DNA of 53,197 nt, from positions 1 through 53,197 of the forward strand of contig JAFSCX010000047.1 in the NCBI GenBank assembly GCA_017436525.1, given 5' to 3'. Made by a program: the position numbers and the translations under genes. This DNA comes from Clostridia bacterium. GTDB lineage: Bacteria > Bacillota > Clostridia > Oscillospirales > QAKW01. Below the pieces are notes generated by a model. The model searched no databases, was not told the DNA's origin, and worked only from the letters and a program-made list of their open reading frames with translations. The stretch's first letter is position 1. Every line of letters begins with the position of its first letter. Positions 16,468-23,091 of this stretch are shown here, in pieces.

Positions 16468-17448
16468 ATGATCAATTATGATGCGCTTCCTAAAACAATT
16501 AAAGATTTTATCTTTTATTTAGAGATTGTATTAGGAAAATCAAAATCAACCACCTATGAATATACACTTGATATTCAAAACTTTTTCCGTTACCTAAAAT
16601 ATAAAAAAGATAATCTTCCTAAAAACACTCCCTTACATGAAGTGCCTATTTTTGATATTGAACTCCCCTTTGTTGCTTCTATCACAACAGCTGATATCTA
16701 TGATTATCTATATTACTGCCGCGAGGTTCGCAAGAATGGCCCTCGTAGTGTTGCACGCAAAATGGCAACGCTGCGTACCTATTTTAAGTATATGACCATT
16801 AAAACCCATCAGCTCGAATCAAATCCAATGGAAAAGATCGAAACCCCCTCCCCCAGAAAAAACCTCCCCAAGCATCTGACCTTGGAAGAGAGTGCGGAAT
16901 TACTGCAATCTATTCGCCACAGTCGAAGAGATTTTGCTATTATTACAATCTTTTTGAATTGCGGCCTGCGGCTTGCAGAGCTGGTATCGTTAAATATAAA
17001 AGATGTATCCAATGAATTTGTCGTAGTAACCGGTAAAGGCAATAAACAACGCACCATTTACCTAAATGACGCTTGCCGCACTGCAATAAATGATTATGTA
17101 AACCACGAACGGCCCAAAGAAGGAATTCAAGATCCGGAGGCTCTTTTTATCAGCAGAAATCGGCGGCGAATTTCTCGAAGAGCCGTCCAAAATATCGTAG
17201 AAAAATATCTTACCTTAGCAGGACTGGGCGGGCAACATTTATCTACCCATAAATTGCGCCATACCGCTGCAACACTGATGCATCGATATGGCGAGGTTGA
17301 TATTCGAGTGCTGCAGGATGTATTAGGCCATGAAAATTTAAGCACAACCCAAATCTATGTGCATGTTGATAGCGAGCAAATCAAAAATGCATCCATGCAA
17401 AATCCGCTTTCAAAGATAAAGAGAAAAACAATTCCTAATGAGGAATAA
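16468..17448 (+). CDS. Tyrosine recombinase, XerC/XerD-like
   Basis: A 326-aa tyrosine recombinase. The N-terminal SAM-like core-binding domain (about 8-115) is followed by the catalytic domain with the first Arg in GLRLAELVS, the Lys in VTGKGNKQR, H261 and R264 in HKLRHTAAT, H288 in LGHENLSTTQIY and the nucleophile Y297. All catalytic positions are present. Size, position between core genes and lack of any attachment site or phage gene suggest the housekeeping chromosome-dimer recombinase rather than an island integrase, but I cannot exclude a paralogue. The GGAG before the ATG is about 9 bases upstream. Confidence 0.88.
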   Translation: MINYDALPKTIKDFIFYLEIVLGKSKSTTYEYTLDIQNFFRYLKYKKDNLPKNTPLHEVPIFDIELPFVASITTADIYDYLYYCREVRKNGPRSVARKMATLRTYFKYMTIKTHQLESNPMEKIETPSPRKNLPKHLTLEESAELLQSIRHSRRDFAIITIFLNCGLRLAELVSLNIKDVSNEFVVVTGKGNKQRTIYLNDACRTAINDYVNHERPKEGIQDPEALFISRNRRRISRRAVQNIVEKYLTLAGLGGQHLSTHKLRHTAATLMHRYGEVDIRVLQDVLGHENLSTTQIYVHVDSEQIKNASMQNPLSKIKRKTIPNEE

Positions 17449-17487
17449 AAAATGTGGGCTTTGGGGTTCCCTTCGCCCACATTTTTT
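17447..17487. terminator. Bidirectional intrinsic terminator
   Basis: AAAAAATGTGGGC (17447-17459) pairs with GCCCACATTTTTT (17475-17487). It lies between the convergent Xer gene and the M24 peptidase gene and overlaps both gene ends. Confidence 0.88.
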
Positions 17488-18559
17488 ATAGAATTATAAG
17501 TTCTTTAGGACTATGAGTCAAGTTCACGCAACCGGTGTCGGTTACCACAACCATATCCTCAATCCGCACTCCGAATTTTCCCTCAAGATAAATTCCGGGC
17601 TCAACTGTCAGGACCATGCCGGGTTTCAAAACGCTCTCATCCGAAGTATTAAAACTGGGCGATTCGTGAACATCAATTCCAACACTATGGCCAAGACCAT
17701 GGCCAAAACAGCCTGAATATCCCGCGTTATAAATCAGAGATCTCGCAATATCATCAATATCCTTACAGACCTTCCCCGCTTTTATCGCATTAATTGCTGC
17801 AAGTTGAGCATCCAATACCGTATTATAAACCATTCGTTGCTCATCGCTGACATTTCCAATCGCGACAGTACGAGTCATATCAGAGCGATAACCCTCAATC
17901 ACAGCGCCGAAGTCCATGGTAAGAAAATCCCCTTTTTCAAGGATCTTATCAGATGGTGATCCATGGGGTGAGGAAGAGTTTTTACCACCCAATACAATAA
18001 AATTGAATGAAACTCCTTCACTTCCCTGCCAGCGCAGATAAAATTCCATATCCAGCATCACCTCGCGCTCAGTTCTTCCCGCTTCAATTCGCTCCAAAAT
18101 ATAGCGAAATGTATCGTCGGTGATTTTTTGCGCTCTTTTGATGCAATCTATTTCAGCATCCGATTTAATACTTCTCAGCGATCGAATGACGCGTTCAATG
18201 CGATTATCAGTAGAGAAATCAACTTCCTTCGCGTAGCCGGCATAGCGCATCATCCCATCAATACTCATGGACCCTGTTTCAACATAAATACGCTTAATTT
18301 CACTTGTTCTTATCAATTCGTTGAATATAGCATTAACATTACTTTGAGAAAGATGAACATTGCAGCTTTTTACATGATTTTTTGCTCTCTCAAAATACCG
18401 AAAATCTATTACAAAATCTGCTCGCTCCTTTGCGACTAATATAAAACCGGCAGAAGAGCGAAAACCGGTAAAATAAAAGCGATTGGATCCCGATGTTATC
18501 AGCATTGCCTCCCCTTTTTCGAGGCTTTCCTGAAGCTTTTGAATACGGTAGTTGTACAT
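17486..18559 (-). CDS. M24 family Xaa-Pro peptidase
   Basis: A 357-aa aminopeptidase P/prolidase-type enzyme that removes N-terminal residues before proline. A creatinase-like N-terminal domain (about 1-125) precedes the pita-bread catalytic domain. The five metal ligands are visible in order: Asp in LTMDFGAV, Asp in YRSDMTRTV, His in GHGLGHSVGIDVHE, Glu in LTVEPGIY and Glu in VRIEDMVVV. The length matches the shorter Gram-positive form (YpdF/YqhT type). In many Firmicutes this gene stands before efp, but efp is not here. It is a single gene between a terminator and the divergent serine dehydratase gene. Confidence 0.94.
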   Translation of the reverse strand: MYNYRIQKLQESLEKGEAMLITSGSNRFYFTGFRSSAGFILVAKERADFVIDFRYFERAKNHVKSCNVHLSQSNVNAIFNELIRTSEIKRIYVETGSMSIDGMMRYAGYAKEVDFSTDNRIERVIRSLRSIKSDAEIDCIKRAQKITDDTFRYILERIEAGRTEREVMLDMEFYLRWQGSEGVSFNFIVLGGKNSSSPHGSPSDKILEKGDFLTMDFGAVIEGYRSDMTRTVAIGNVSDEQRMVYNTVLDAQLAAINAIKAGKVCKDIDDIARSLIYNAGYSGCFGHGLGHSVGIDVHESPSFNTSDESVLKPGMVLTVEPGIYLEGKFGVRIEDMVVVTDTGCVNLTHSPKELIIL

Positions 18560-18669
18560 TCGATTCCCTCACAATTCAAAAATTATACTTAGATTATATC
18601 ATCATAAAATAGACGGGTCAATCTGATTTTTCACTAAAAATCATTTGGAATCAACTGACGGTTGATAGA

Positions 18670-18697
18670 AAAGTAAATAGTTTCAAGAATTTACTTT
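18670..18697. promoter_or_regulatory. Candidate operator upstream of the HTH-serine dehydratase gene
   Basis: AAAGTAAAT (18670-18678) and its perfect complement ATTTACTTT (18689-18697) are separated by 10 bases, about 58 bases before the ATG. This is the usual size and spacing for a dimeric Xre-type repressor site, and the gene downstream encodes an HTH domain. Binding is inference. Confidence 0.45.
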
Positions 18698-18754
18698 ATA
18701 GTTGAACTAATCTATGTTAAAATAATAGCATAAAATAAAAATGAGGTTCAAAAA

Positions 18755-20185
18755 ATGGAAAAATTTCGCTCACAAGCCATCAAGGAATTGCGGATTCAAA
18801 ACAAAATTTCTCAAAAGACCCTCAGCGAAAATCTGGGCATTAGCAACAGAGCGGTATCAAAATGGGAAAACGGTCTATCCCAGCCTTCTGCGAAGCATAT
18901 TTATTGCTTATCCAAGATTTTCAATGTGCCAATGGACTATTTTTACGAAAAGCCCAAAAATAAATCGGTAAATAAGGCACCCAAAGGTATGACTTCCATT
19001 ACCGAAATCTATAAAATCGGCCGAGGCCCTTCCAGCTCCCATACCATTGGACCTGAAAAAGCATGTAAAATCTTCAAAGAAAATAACCATGCGGCCAATT
19101 TGTTTAAGGTGATTTTATATGGTTCACTTGCAAAGACAGGGAAAGGCCATGGGACAGATACTGTAATCAAAAAAACTTTTTCGCCTATCACTTGTGATAT
19201 TGAATTTAATTTTGTAGATGCGGATCTCCCCCACCCCAATACAATGCAGTTGATTGCATATAAAAATGATTTAGAAATCGATCGTATCCGGGTATTTAGC
19301 GTTGGCGGCGGCAACATTGTATTTGAAAACGCCACTGTTGCTCCTTCCAAAATCATCTATCAGCATAATAAATTCACCGATATTGCTGCCTATTGCAAAG
19401 ATAAAAGGATCAAGCTTTGGGAATATGTAGAGGCCAATGAAGGCGATACTTGCAGAAGGTACTTAAGAAAAGCCTGGTCCATGATGAAAGAATCAATCGA
19501 AACCGGCCTTGAGAGTGATGGAACCCTTCCCGGTGGCCTTGAACTGCAGAAAAAAGCAAAAACCCTTTATAATAGCCAGCATATCGATGAATCCCCCGAA
19601 ACACGGGAAAACAGAATTGTCTGCTCCTATGCATTTGCGGTTAGTGAGCAAAACGCTTCGGGGGAGACAATTGTAACCGCGCCAACCTGCGGTGCTGCGG
19701 GTGTCCTCCCCGCCGTCTTATACTATCAGCAGCAAAAAAATAATTTCAGCGATGATCAGATCATCCACGCATTAATGACAGCCGGTCTCATCGGAAATCT
19801 CATCAAAACCAATGCTTCCATTTCCGGTGCTGAATGCGGATGCCAGGCAGAAATCGGAAGCGCTTGTGCAATGGCCGCCGCAGCCCTTGCCGAACTTTTT
19901 GGGCTGAGTATCGATAAAATCGAATACGCAGCTGAAATCGCAATTGAGCACCATTTAGGGCTTACGTGTGATCCCATTTGCGGGTTGGTGCAAATCCCAT
20001 GCATTGAAAGAAATGCAGTGGCCGCTATGCGAGCCATTAATGCAGTGAACCTTTCCAGCTTCCTATGGAGCACCAGAAAAATCTCTTTGGATAACGTAAT
20101 TCAAACCATGAAAGAGACAGGCCATGATCTTTCTTCCCCTTATAAAGAAACTTCAGAAGCAGGATTGGCCAAGATCAAAATCTAA
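18755..20185 (+). CDS. L-serine dehydratase (iron-sulphur, one chain) with N-terminal Xre-type HTH domain
   Basis: Deaminates L-serine to pyruvate and ammonia with a [4Fe-4S] cluster. The 476-aa product starts with an Xre/Cro helix-turn-helix (about residues 8-66: ISQKTLSENLGISNRAVSKW). After a linker comes a full dehydratase: the beta domain from residue 79 (IYKIGRGPSSSHTIGPEKA) and the alpha domain with TAPTCGAAGVLPA, GAECGCQAEIGSA and LTCDPICGLVQIPCIERN, which contain the expected cluster cysteines. The frame is continuous. An internal ATG (18989) at the natural start of the dehydratase could give a shorter product, but it has only a close AAAGG. The C-terminal Cys found in some type-1 enzymes is absent (ends LAKIKI). 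A palindrome upstream may be its own operator. Confidence 0.92.
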   Translation: MEKFRSQAIKELRIQNKISQKTLSENLGISNRAVSKWENGLSQPSAKHIYCLSKIFNVPMDYFYEKPKNKSVNKAPKGMTSITEIYKIGRGPSSSHTIGPEKACKIFKENNHAANLFKVILYGSLAKTGKGHGTDTVIKKTFSPITCDIEFNFVDADLPHPNTMQLIAYKNDLEIDRIRVFSVGGGNIVFENATVAPSKIIYQHNKFTDIAAYCKDKRIKLWEYVEANEGDTCRRYLRKAWSMMKESIETGLESDGTLPGGLELQKKAKTLYNSQHIDESPETRENRIVCSYAFAVSEQNASGETIVTAPTCGAAGVLPAVLYYQQQKNNFSDDQIIHALMTAGLIGNLIKTNASISGAECGCQAEIGSACAMAAAALAELFGLSIDKIEYAAEIAIEHHLGLTCDPICGLVQIPCIERNAVAAMRAINAVNLSSFLWSTRKISLDNVIQTMKETGHDLSSPYKETSEAGLAKIKI

Positions 20186-20191
20186 TCAAAA

Positions 20192-20242
20192 AATAAGAAA
20201 TAGGGAGACACTTTGTAAAGAAGTGTCTCCCTGCTTCTTATT
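20192..20242 (+). terminator. Intrinsic terminator of the serine dehydratase gene
   Basis: AATAAGAAATAGGGAGACACTT pairs with AAGTGTCTCCC and the following TTCTTATT around a 7-base loop; the core is the 11-bp GGGAGACACTT (20203-20213) with AAGTGTCTCCC (20221-20231). Confidence 0.82.
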
Positions 20243-20260
20243 CTCGCTTTGATTGAAAAT

Positions 20261-20486
20261 AAATCAATGCGGAGCATTGGATGTAATCCGCAACTTGTTG
20301 CGGTTTGTAATTATTTTCGCAAGAAAATAGATGTAATCAATTCGAAGGAAGAAACATACAAGTCTTACGACTTGATGACATACCGTTTGCAAAGCATACG
20401 GATTACATACGCCTATCGGCGATTACATACCAATCCTTCGGATTGGATAAAAATAAAGCACTTCCAAAGAAGTCCTTTATTTTTTG
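20261..20486. repeat. Hairpin array 1 (eight hairpin positions plus a terminator-like hairpin)
   Basis: This fills most of the gene-free stretch 20,186-20,549. Hairpins: CAATGC/GCATTG (20265-20279), CCGCAAC/GTTGCGG (20288-20303), TATTTTC/GAAAATA (20312-20329), a degenerate fourth unit (about 20339-20353), CAAGTC/GACTTG (20359-20374), CCGTTTGC/GCATACGG with one mismatch (20383-20401), CGCC/GGCG (20410-20421), CCAATCC/GGATTGG (20430-20446). Linkers in the left half read ATGTAATC, TTGTAATT, ATGTAATC; in the right half GATGACATAC, GATTACATAC, GATTACATAC, the opposite orientation. The array ends in GGATAAAAA followed by a ninth hairpin (20451-20485) with a T-run, which also serves as terminator for the nuclease gene on the minus strand. 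Confidence 0.85.
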
Positions 20487-20549
20487 GGTGTTTTGAACTT
20501 AATGACACGAATGAAATGTGCCTGAAAAACCGTAGATTTCATTGTAGTA

Positions 20550-22088
20550 TTACAAATTTAATAGTTTTATATCAAATCTTCCATTTTGCTTAAAGTAACC
20601 CAAATTAAATATTTCGCCGTTGTGCTTTTTATTCCATAATTCTGCAACAGTTTTTAATTCTTCAGCAGTTATAAGCAGTATTTGTGTGTCATTATTTAAG
20701 GAATAATCGACACATTCCTGAACACTTTGAGCCGTGAAGTCGGGTGCAATTACCATAAATACCACAACATCTTTATCAGACGTTTTAATGTACCTATCAA
20801 ACTGCTGAATATGGTCTTTAAGATTAACGGGGGTTTCTTTTGATTTATTATCCCACATTATGTATTTGTCTTTGAAGGATAATTTGCCATCGGGATGTTC
20901 CGTTCCAGTCAATGTCAACGGCTTGTTCATTAACATCTTTTCAAATATATAATTAGTAGCATCTTCAAAATAATGCTCACATTGTAAATCTTTTTCTATA
21001 ACATTATTCGAACGTAAGAATTTCAAATCCCGTCTTGCCAACTCACTGTACACAGAAACATATTTTTCTCTTGTATCTTCTGTCTTTAGTTCAATACGGC
21101 GTATTGAATCATAATATTCTAATATTCTTTCGATCAAAGCCTTTTTTGCACCAGATACACTTAAACCTAAATCTCCACACCAAGCAGAAAGTTCTTCTAC
21201 ATTCATTCCATCATATGCAGAAAAACCACCAATCAAATTAGAAGGCTGTATTGATTTCAAGATAATAGCCTTTAATTCATTAACAGTAGGGTTGTTTGAT
21301 ATTTCAATATTTGCTTTCTCATAATGCTTACTTGCTTTTGACACTATATCAATAAGATACTGTTTTTTAGTTTTCTTGACAACATATTCAACTAACTTTT
21401 CATACCCATAAGAGCGAATTTCAATATTATAATATTTGCGAATTTCGCACGCTACATCATCAGGTATCATATCGCACAGAACACCATCTGAATTTTTTAC
21501 ACACACAAGCAAACCTTTGGACTGCAATATTTTTCTTGCAGAATCAATATCATCAAATGTATGTAGCATATTCTCAAGATTTGGAAATCTACCGGATTTA
21601 GCTTCCAAAATTTGCTGCTCTCTAATAGTAATTGAGAGATACTTTCTTAAGAACTCCAATAAATTCTTTTCATCAATTGAAATATCATCATTAAGTGCCC
21701 AAGCAGTATCAAGCATATGCTTAAACAAAGCTAAATCTTTCGAGATTTTACCCATATCAAAGTTATTAGATTCATCAATAATTGTCTTCTCATAATTAAG
21801 TATCGCTGAATCCGTTTCTTTGCAAGAAGAAATAAAATCATCTTGATCAAGTAAATAATCTCGCAACAAAATAGGGGCAATTATTCTTACTGCCCTATTA
21901 CCATCAAGCTTCAATTCTTCCAAACGGTTAGATATGTTTTCGTAAGATGTATATTGTTTTGCGGTTTTAATTAGAAATTCTTTAATCTCATCTAACTCTA
22001 ACCGTCTATAATCAGCAACATAAGCCGATGCTATTCTTTTAGCTATTGTTATATTAGGTATCTGTTCAACAAACTTGATAAATTCCAT
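20550..22088 (-). CDS. SAP-domain protein with C-terminal FokI-like PD-(D/E)XK nuclease domain
   Basis: The start is the ATG at 22088 (MEFIKFVEQIP), 6 bases after GAGGTGG; a longer frame from a TTG at 22103 runs through that site. The 512-aa product has a long helical N-terminal region of unknown fold, a SAP putative DNA-binding motif (about 295-328: LSAWCGDLGLSVSGAKKALI), and a C-terminal domain with PDG (D400) and WDNK (D413-x-K415), followed by NLKDHIQQFDRYI. This matches the order in the FokI cleavage domain (PDG ... DTK ... NLPIGQADEMQRYV). It is therefore probably a DNA endonuclease. No methyltransferase is nearby, so it is not an ordinary restriction-modification enzyme. It has its own promoter and ends at the hairpin closing array 1. 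Confidence 0.75.
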   Translation of the reverse strand: MEFIKFVEQIPNITIAKRIASAYVADYRRLELDEIKEFLIKTAKQYTSYENISNRLEELKLDGNRAVRIIAPILLRDYLLDQDDFISSCKETDSAILNYEKTIIDESNNFDMGKISKDLALFKHMLDTAWALNDDISIDEKNLLEFLRKYLSITIREQQILEAKSGRFPNLENMLHTFDDIDSARKILQSKGLLVCVKNSDGVLCDMIPDDVACEIRKYYNIEIRSYGYEKLVEYVVKKTKKQYLIDIVSKASKHYEKANIEISNNPTVNELKAIILKSIQPSNLIGGFSAYDGMNVEELSAWCGDLGLSVSGAKKALIERILEYYDSIRRIELKTEDTREKYVSVYSELARRDLKFLRSNNVIEKDLQCEHYFEDATNYIFEKMLMNKPLTLTGTEHPDGKLSFKDKYIMWDNKSKETPVNLKDHIQQFDRYIKTSDKDVVVFMVIAPDFTAQSVQECVDYSLNNDTQILLITAEELKTVAELWNKKHNGEIFNLGYFKQNGRFDIKLLNL

Positions 22089-22107
22089 AATATTCCACCT
22101 CAAAATA

Positions 22108-22136
22108 ATTTTAGCACAAAAAATTCATTTTGTCAA
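22108..22136 (-). promoter_or_regulatory. Strong SigA promoter of the nuclease gene
   Basis: On the minus strand TTGACA (22131-22136), exactly 17 bases, TAAAAT (22108-22113), 20 bases before the ATG. It lies in the 71-base gap after the four-helix-bundle gene, so the nuclease is not dependent on readthrough. Confidence 0.78.
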
Positions 22137-22159
22137 AAATAAGGAAAATTTCTGCAAAG

Positions 22160-22504
22160 CTACATTTTTTCTTTTAAAGTTTTACAACTAGAAATCAAAA
22201 CTCGTCTTATACGGCCACAAAGGTTTCTATTCGTTTTATACGTATCTTCATCAATAGCGTTTGTATTAAATAGAAGTTGCAACCAACCTTCCGTTTCACT
22301 ACATTCTTTTAGTGCAATTTCAAATTTAGAAAGCATATCTGCCCTACTCTGTCCGTAGTTGGCTTCACGGATATTCGCATAAACACTACTTGAACTTTTG
22401 CGAATTTGGAAAAGTGAGTTTGACGGTGCTTTAATAGTTTGAGAGAGCAATTCTATATCAGTTGCTAATTGTTCTGAATAAACAAGCAAATAATTCTTGG
22501 GCAT
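22160..22504 (-). CDS. Four-helix-bundle protein (23S rRNA IVS / S23 family)
   Basis: A 114-aa, all-helical protein of the family first seen as the ORF inside 23S rRNA intervening sequences and related to Avd, the accessory protein of diversity-generating retroelements. Family-like features are the first helix (YSEQLATDIELLSQTI), a second with SSSVYANIREANYGQS, a third with FEIALKECSETEGWLQLL, and a terminal helix NLCGRIRRVLISSCKTLKEKM. Family members form pentamers that bind nucleic acid. No reverse transcriptase or rRNA gene is nearby, so neither classic context applies. The ATG at 22504 has GGAAGTGAG 3-4 bases upstream and a good promoter. Confidence 0.85.
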   Translation of the reverse strand: MPKNYLLVYSEQLATDIELLSQTIKAPSNSLFQIRKSSSSVYANIREANYGQSRADMLSKFEIALKECSETEGWLQLLFNTNAIDEDTYKTNRNLCGRIRRVLISSCKTLKEKM

Positions 22505-22525
22505 AATCTCACTTCCTTTACAACG

Positions 22526-22554
22526 ATTATACTATAAGGCTCAAATAAAATCAA
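22526..22554 (-). promoter_or_regulatory. SigA promoter of the four-helix-bundle gene, with -35 in the edge hairpin of array 2
   Basis: On the minus strand TTGATT (22549-22554), 17 bases, TATAAT (22526-22531). The TTG of the -35 is the end of the first hairpin of array 2, so array edge and promoter are fused. Confidence 0.7.
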
Positions 22555-22775
22555 CGGCTTGCCGTTGTATATCATCAATTCCGCAGGAATTGCATATCAT
22601 CAACTTCGCAAGAAGTTGTATATCATCATTGCGAAAGTATTTTTGATACACACCTACGGTGTGATGAGATGCGCCGCACTCGTGCGGCAATGATATACAC
22701 GACTGCGTCGTGATGATATACCATTGCTTTCGCAATGGATAAAAAAACACTCGTTCAAGAGAACGAGTGTTTTTT
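22552..22775. repeat. Hairpin array 2 (eight hairpin positions plus a terminator-like hairpin)
   Basis: Hairpins: CAACGGC/GCCGTTG (22552-22567), CAATTCC/GGAATTG (22576-22592), CAACTTC/GAAGTTG (22601-22618), a degenerate fourth unit CATTGCGAAAG without its right arm (from 22626), CACACC/GGTGTG (22649-22663), GCCGCAC/GTGCGGC (22673-22688), CACGAC/GTCGTG (22698-22712), CCATTGC/GCAATGG (22721-22738). Left linkers read TATATCATC, CATATCATC, TATATCATC; right linkers read GATGAGAT, AATGATATAC, GATGATATAC. The array ends in GGATAAAAA and a perfect 15-bp hairpin (22742-22756 with 22761-22775, loop AAGA) that reaches the CCA end of tRNA-Cys and can terminate the tRNA transcript. Confidence 0.87.
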
Positions 22776-22849
22776 GGAGGTGCCAATCGGATTTGAACCG
22801 ATGAATAAAGGTTTTGCAGACCTTTGCCTTACCACTTGGCTATGGCACC
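22775..22849 (-). tRNA. tRNA-Cys (GCA)
   Basis: Minus-strand cloverleaf with acceptor GGTGCCA/TGGCACC, anticodon loop CTGCAAA (GCA), T-arm ATCGG-TTCAAAT-CCGAT, discriminator T and an encoded CCA. The last base of CCA is the first base of the terminator hairpin arm. Confidence 0.95.
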
Positions 22850-22854
22850 AAATA

Positions 22855-22891
22855 TTAAGAAAAGGAATATATAAAATATTCCTTTTCTTAA
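22855..22891. repeat. Perfect 16-bp hairpin between tRNA-Cys and tRNA-Phe
   Basis: TTAAGAAAAGGAATAT (22855-22870), loop ATAAA, ATATTCCTTTTCTTAA (22876-22891). It is AT-rich and lies in the 48-base gap between two co-transcribed tRNAs, so it may be a partial terminator or a processing site. Confidence 0.7.
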
Positions 22892-22897
22892 ACTTTA

Positions 22898-22973
22898 TGG
22901 TGCCTCCGGGCGGAATCGAACCACCGACACGGGGATTTTCAGTCCCCTGCTCTACCTACTGAGCTACAGAGGC
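22898..22973 (-). tRNA. tRNA-Phe (GAA)
   Basis: Minus-strand cloverleaf with acceptor GCCTCTG/CGGAGGC, D-arm GCTCAGTAGGTAGAGC, anticodon loop CTGAAAA (GAA), T-arm GGTGG-TTCGATT-CCGCC, discriminator A and an encoded CCA. Confidence 0.96.
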
Positions 22974-22979
22974 ATCAAT

Positions 22980-23056
22980 TGGCGACCCGGATGGGGCTCG
23001 AACCCACGACCTCTAGCGTGACAGGCTAGCGTTCTAACCAACTGAACTACCGGGCC
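22980..23056 (-). tRNA. tRNA-Asp (GTC)
   Basis: Minus-strand cloverleaf with acceptor GGCCCGG/CCGGGTC (one G-U pair), anticodon loop CTGTCAC (GTC), T-arm CGTGG-GTTCGAG-CCCATC type, discriminator G and an encoded CCA. It is the first tRNA of the cluster. Confidence 0.96.
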
Positions 23057-23091
23057 AATTAATGCTGCACATTCTTGCTGCAACGATAGAT

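Larger units (their letters stand above)
20261..22775. other. Candidate accessory island: two genes bracketed by homologous hairpin arrays
   Basis: Two same-oriented hairpin arrays flank a minus-strand pair (four-helix-bundle protein, SAP/PD-(D/E)XK nuclease), each gene with its own promoter. The right edge abuts a tRNA cluster and the left edge abuts the serine dehydratase terminator. The genes look more AT-rich in codon choice than their neighbours by eye; this was not computed. No integrase or transposase is present, so how it moves, if it does, is unknown. Confidence 0.55.

Noticed and set aside
16468..17448. Integrase of the hairpin-bracketed island
   Set aside because: It is more than 3 kb away, separated by core genes and terminators, and no attachment-site repeats were seen.
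18602..18669. Short inverted TCAAC/GTTGA pairs before the serine dehydratase gene
   Set aside because: Only five bases each; likely chance compared with the 9-bp palindrome next to it.
20249..20593. Open frame of 114 codons on the plus strand
   Set aside because: It runs through the hairpin array and the end of the nuclease gene, has no ribosome binding site and no recognisable protein pattern.
20550..22504. Restriction-modification system
   Set aside because: The nuclease-like domain is present but no methyltransferase or specificity subunit lies nearby; the SAM methyltransferase at 24022-24777 is a small-molecule type in a separate conserved operon.
20550..22504. Toxin-antitoxin pair
   Set aside because: The two genes are separated by a 71-base gap with an independent strong promoter, and sizes and families do not match known pairs.
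22160..22504. Avd of a diversity-generating retroelement
   Set aside because: No reverse transcriptase, template repeat or variable repeat is visible anywhere in the window.
22552..22775. CRISPR array
   Set aside because: The regular elements are short palindromes whose sequences all differ and the constant parts are 8-10 base linkers that change orientation; there is no constant 23-40 base repeat, no unique spacers of equal length and no cas gene.
22735..22962. Open frame of 75 codons on the plus strand
   Set aside because: It lies over the terminator hairpin and the tRNA-Cys and tRNA-Phe genes on the other strand.
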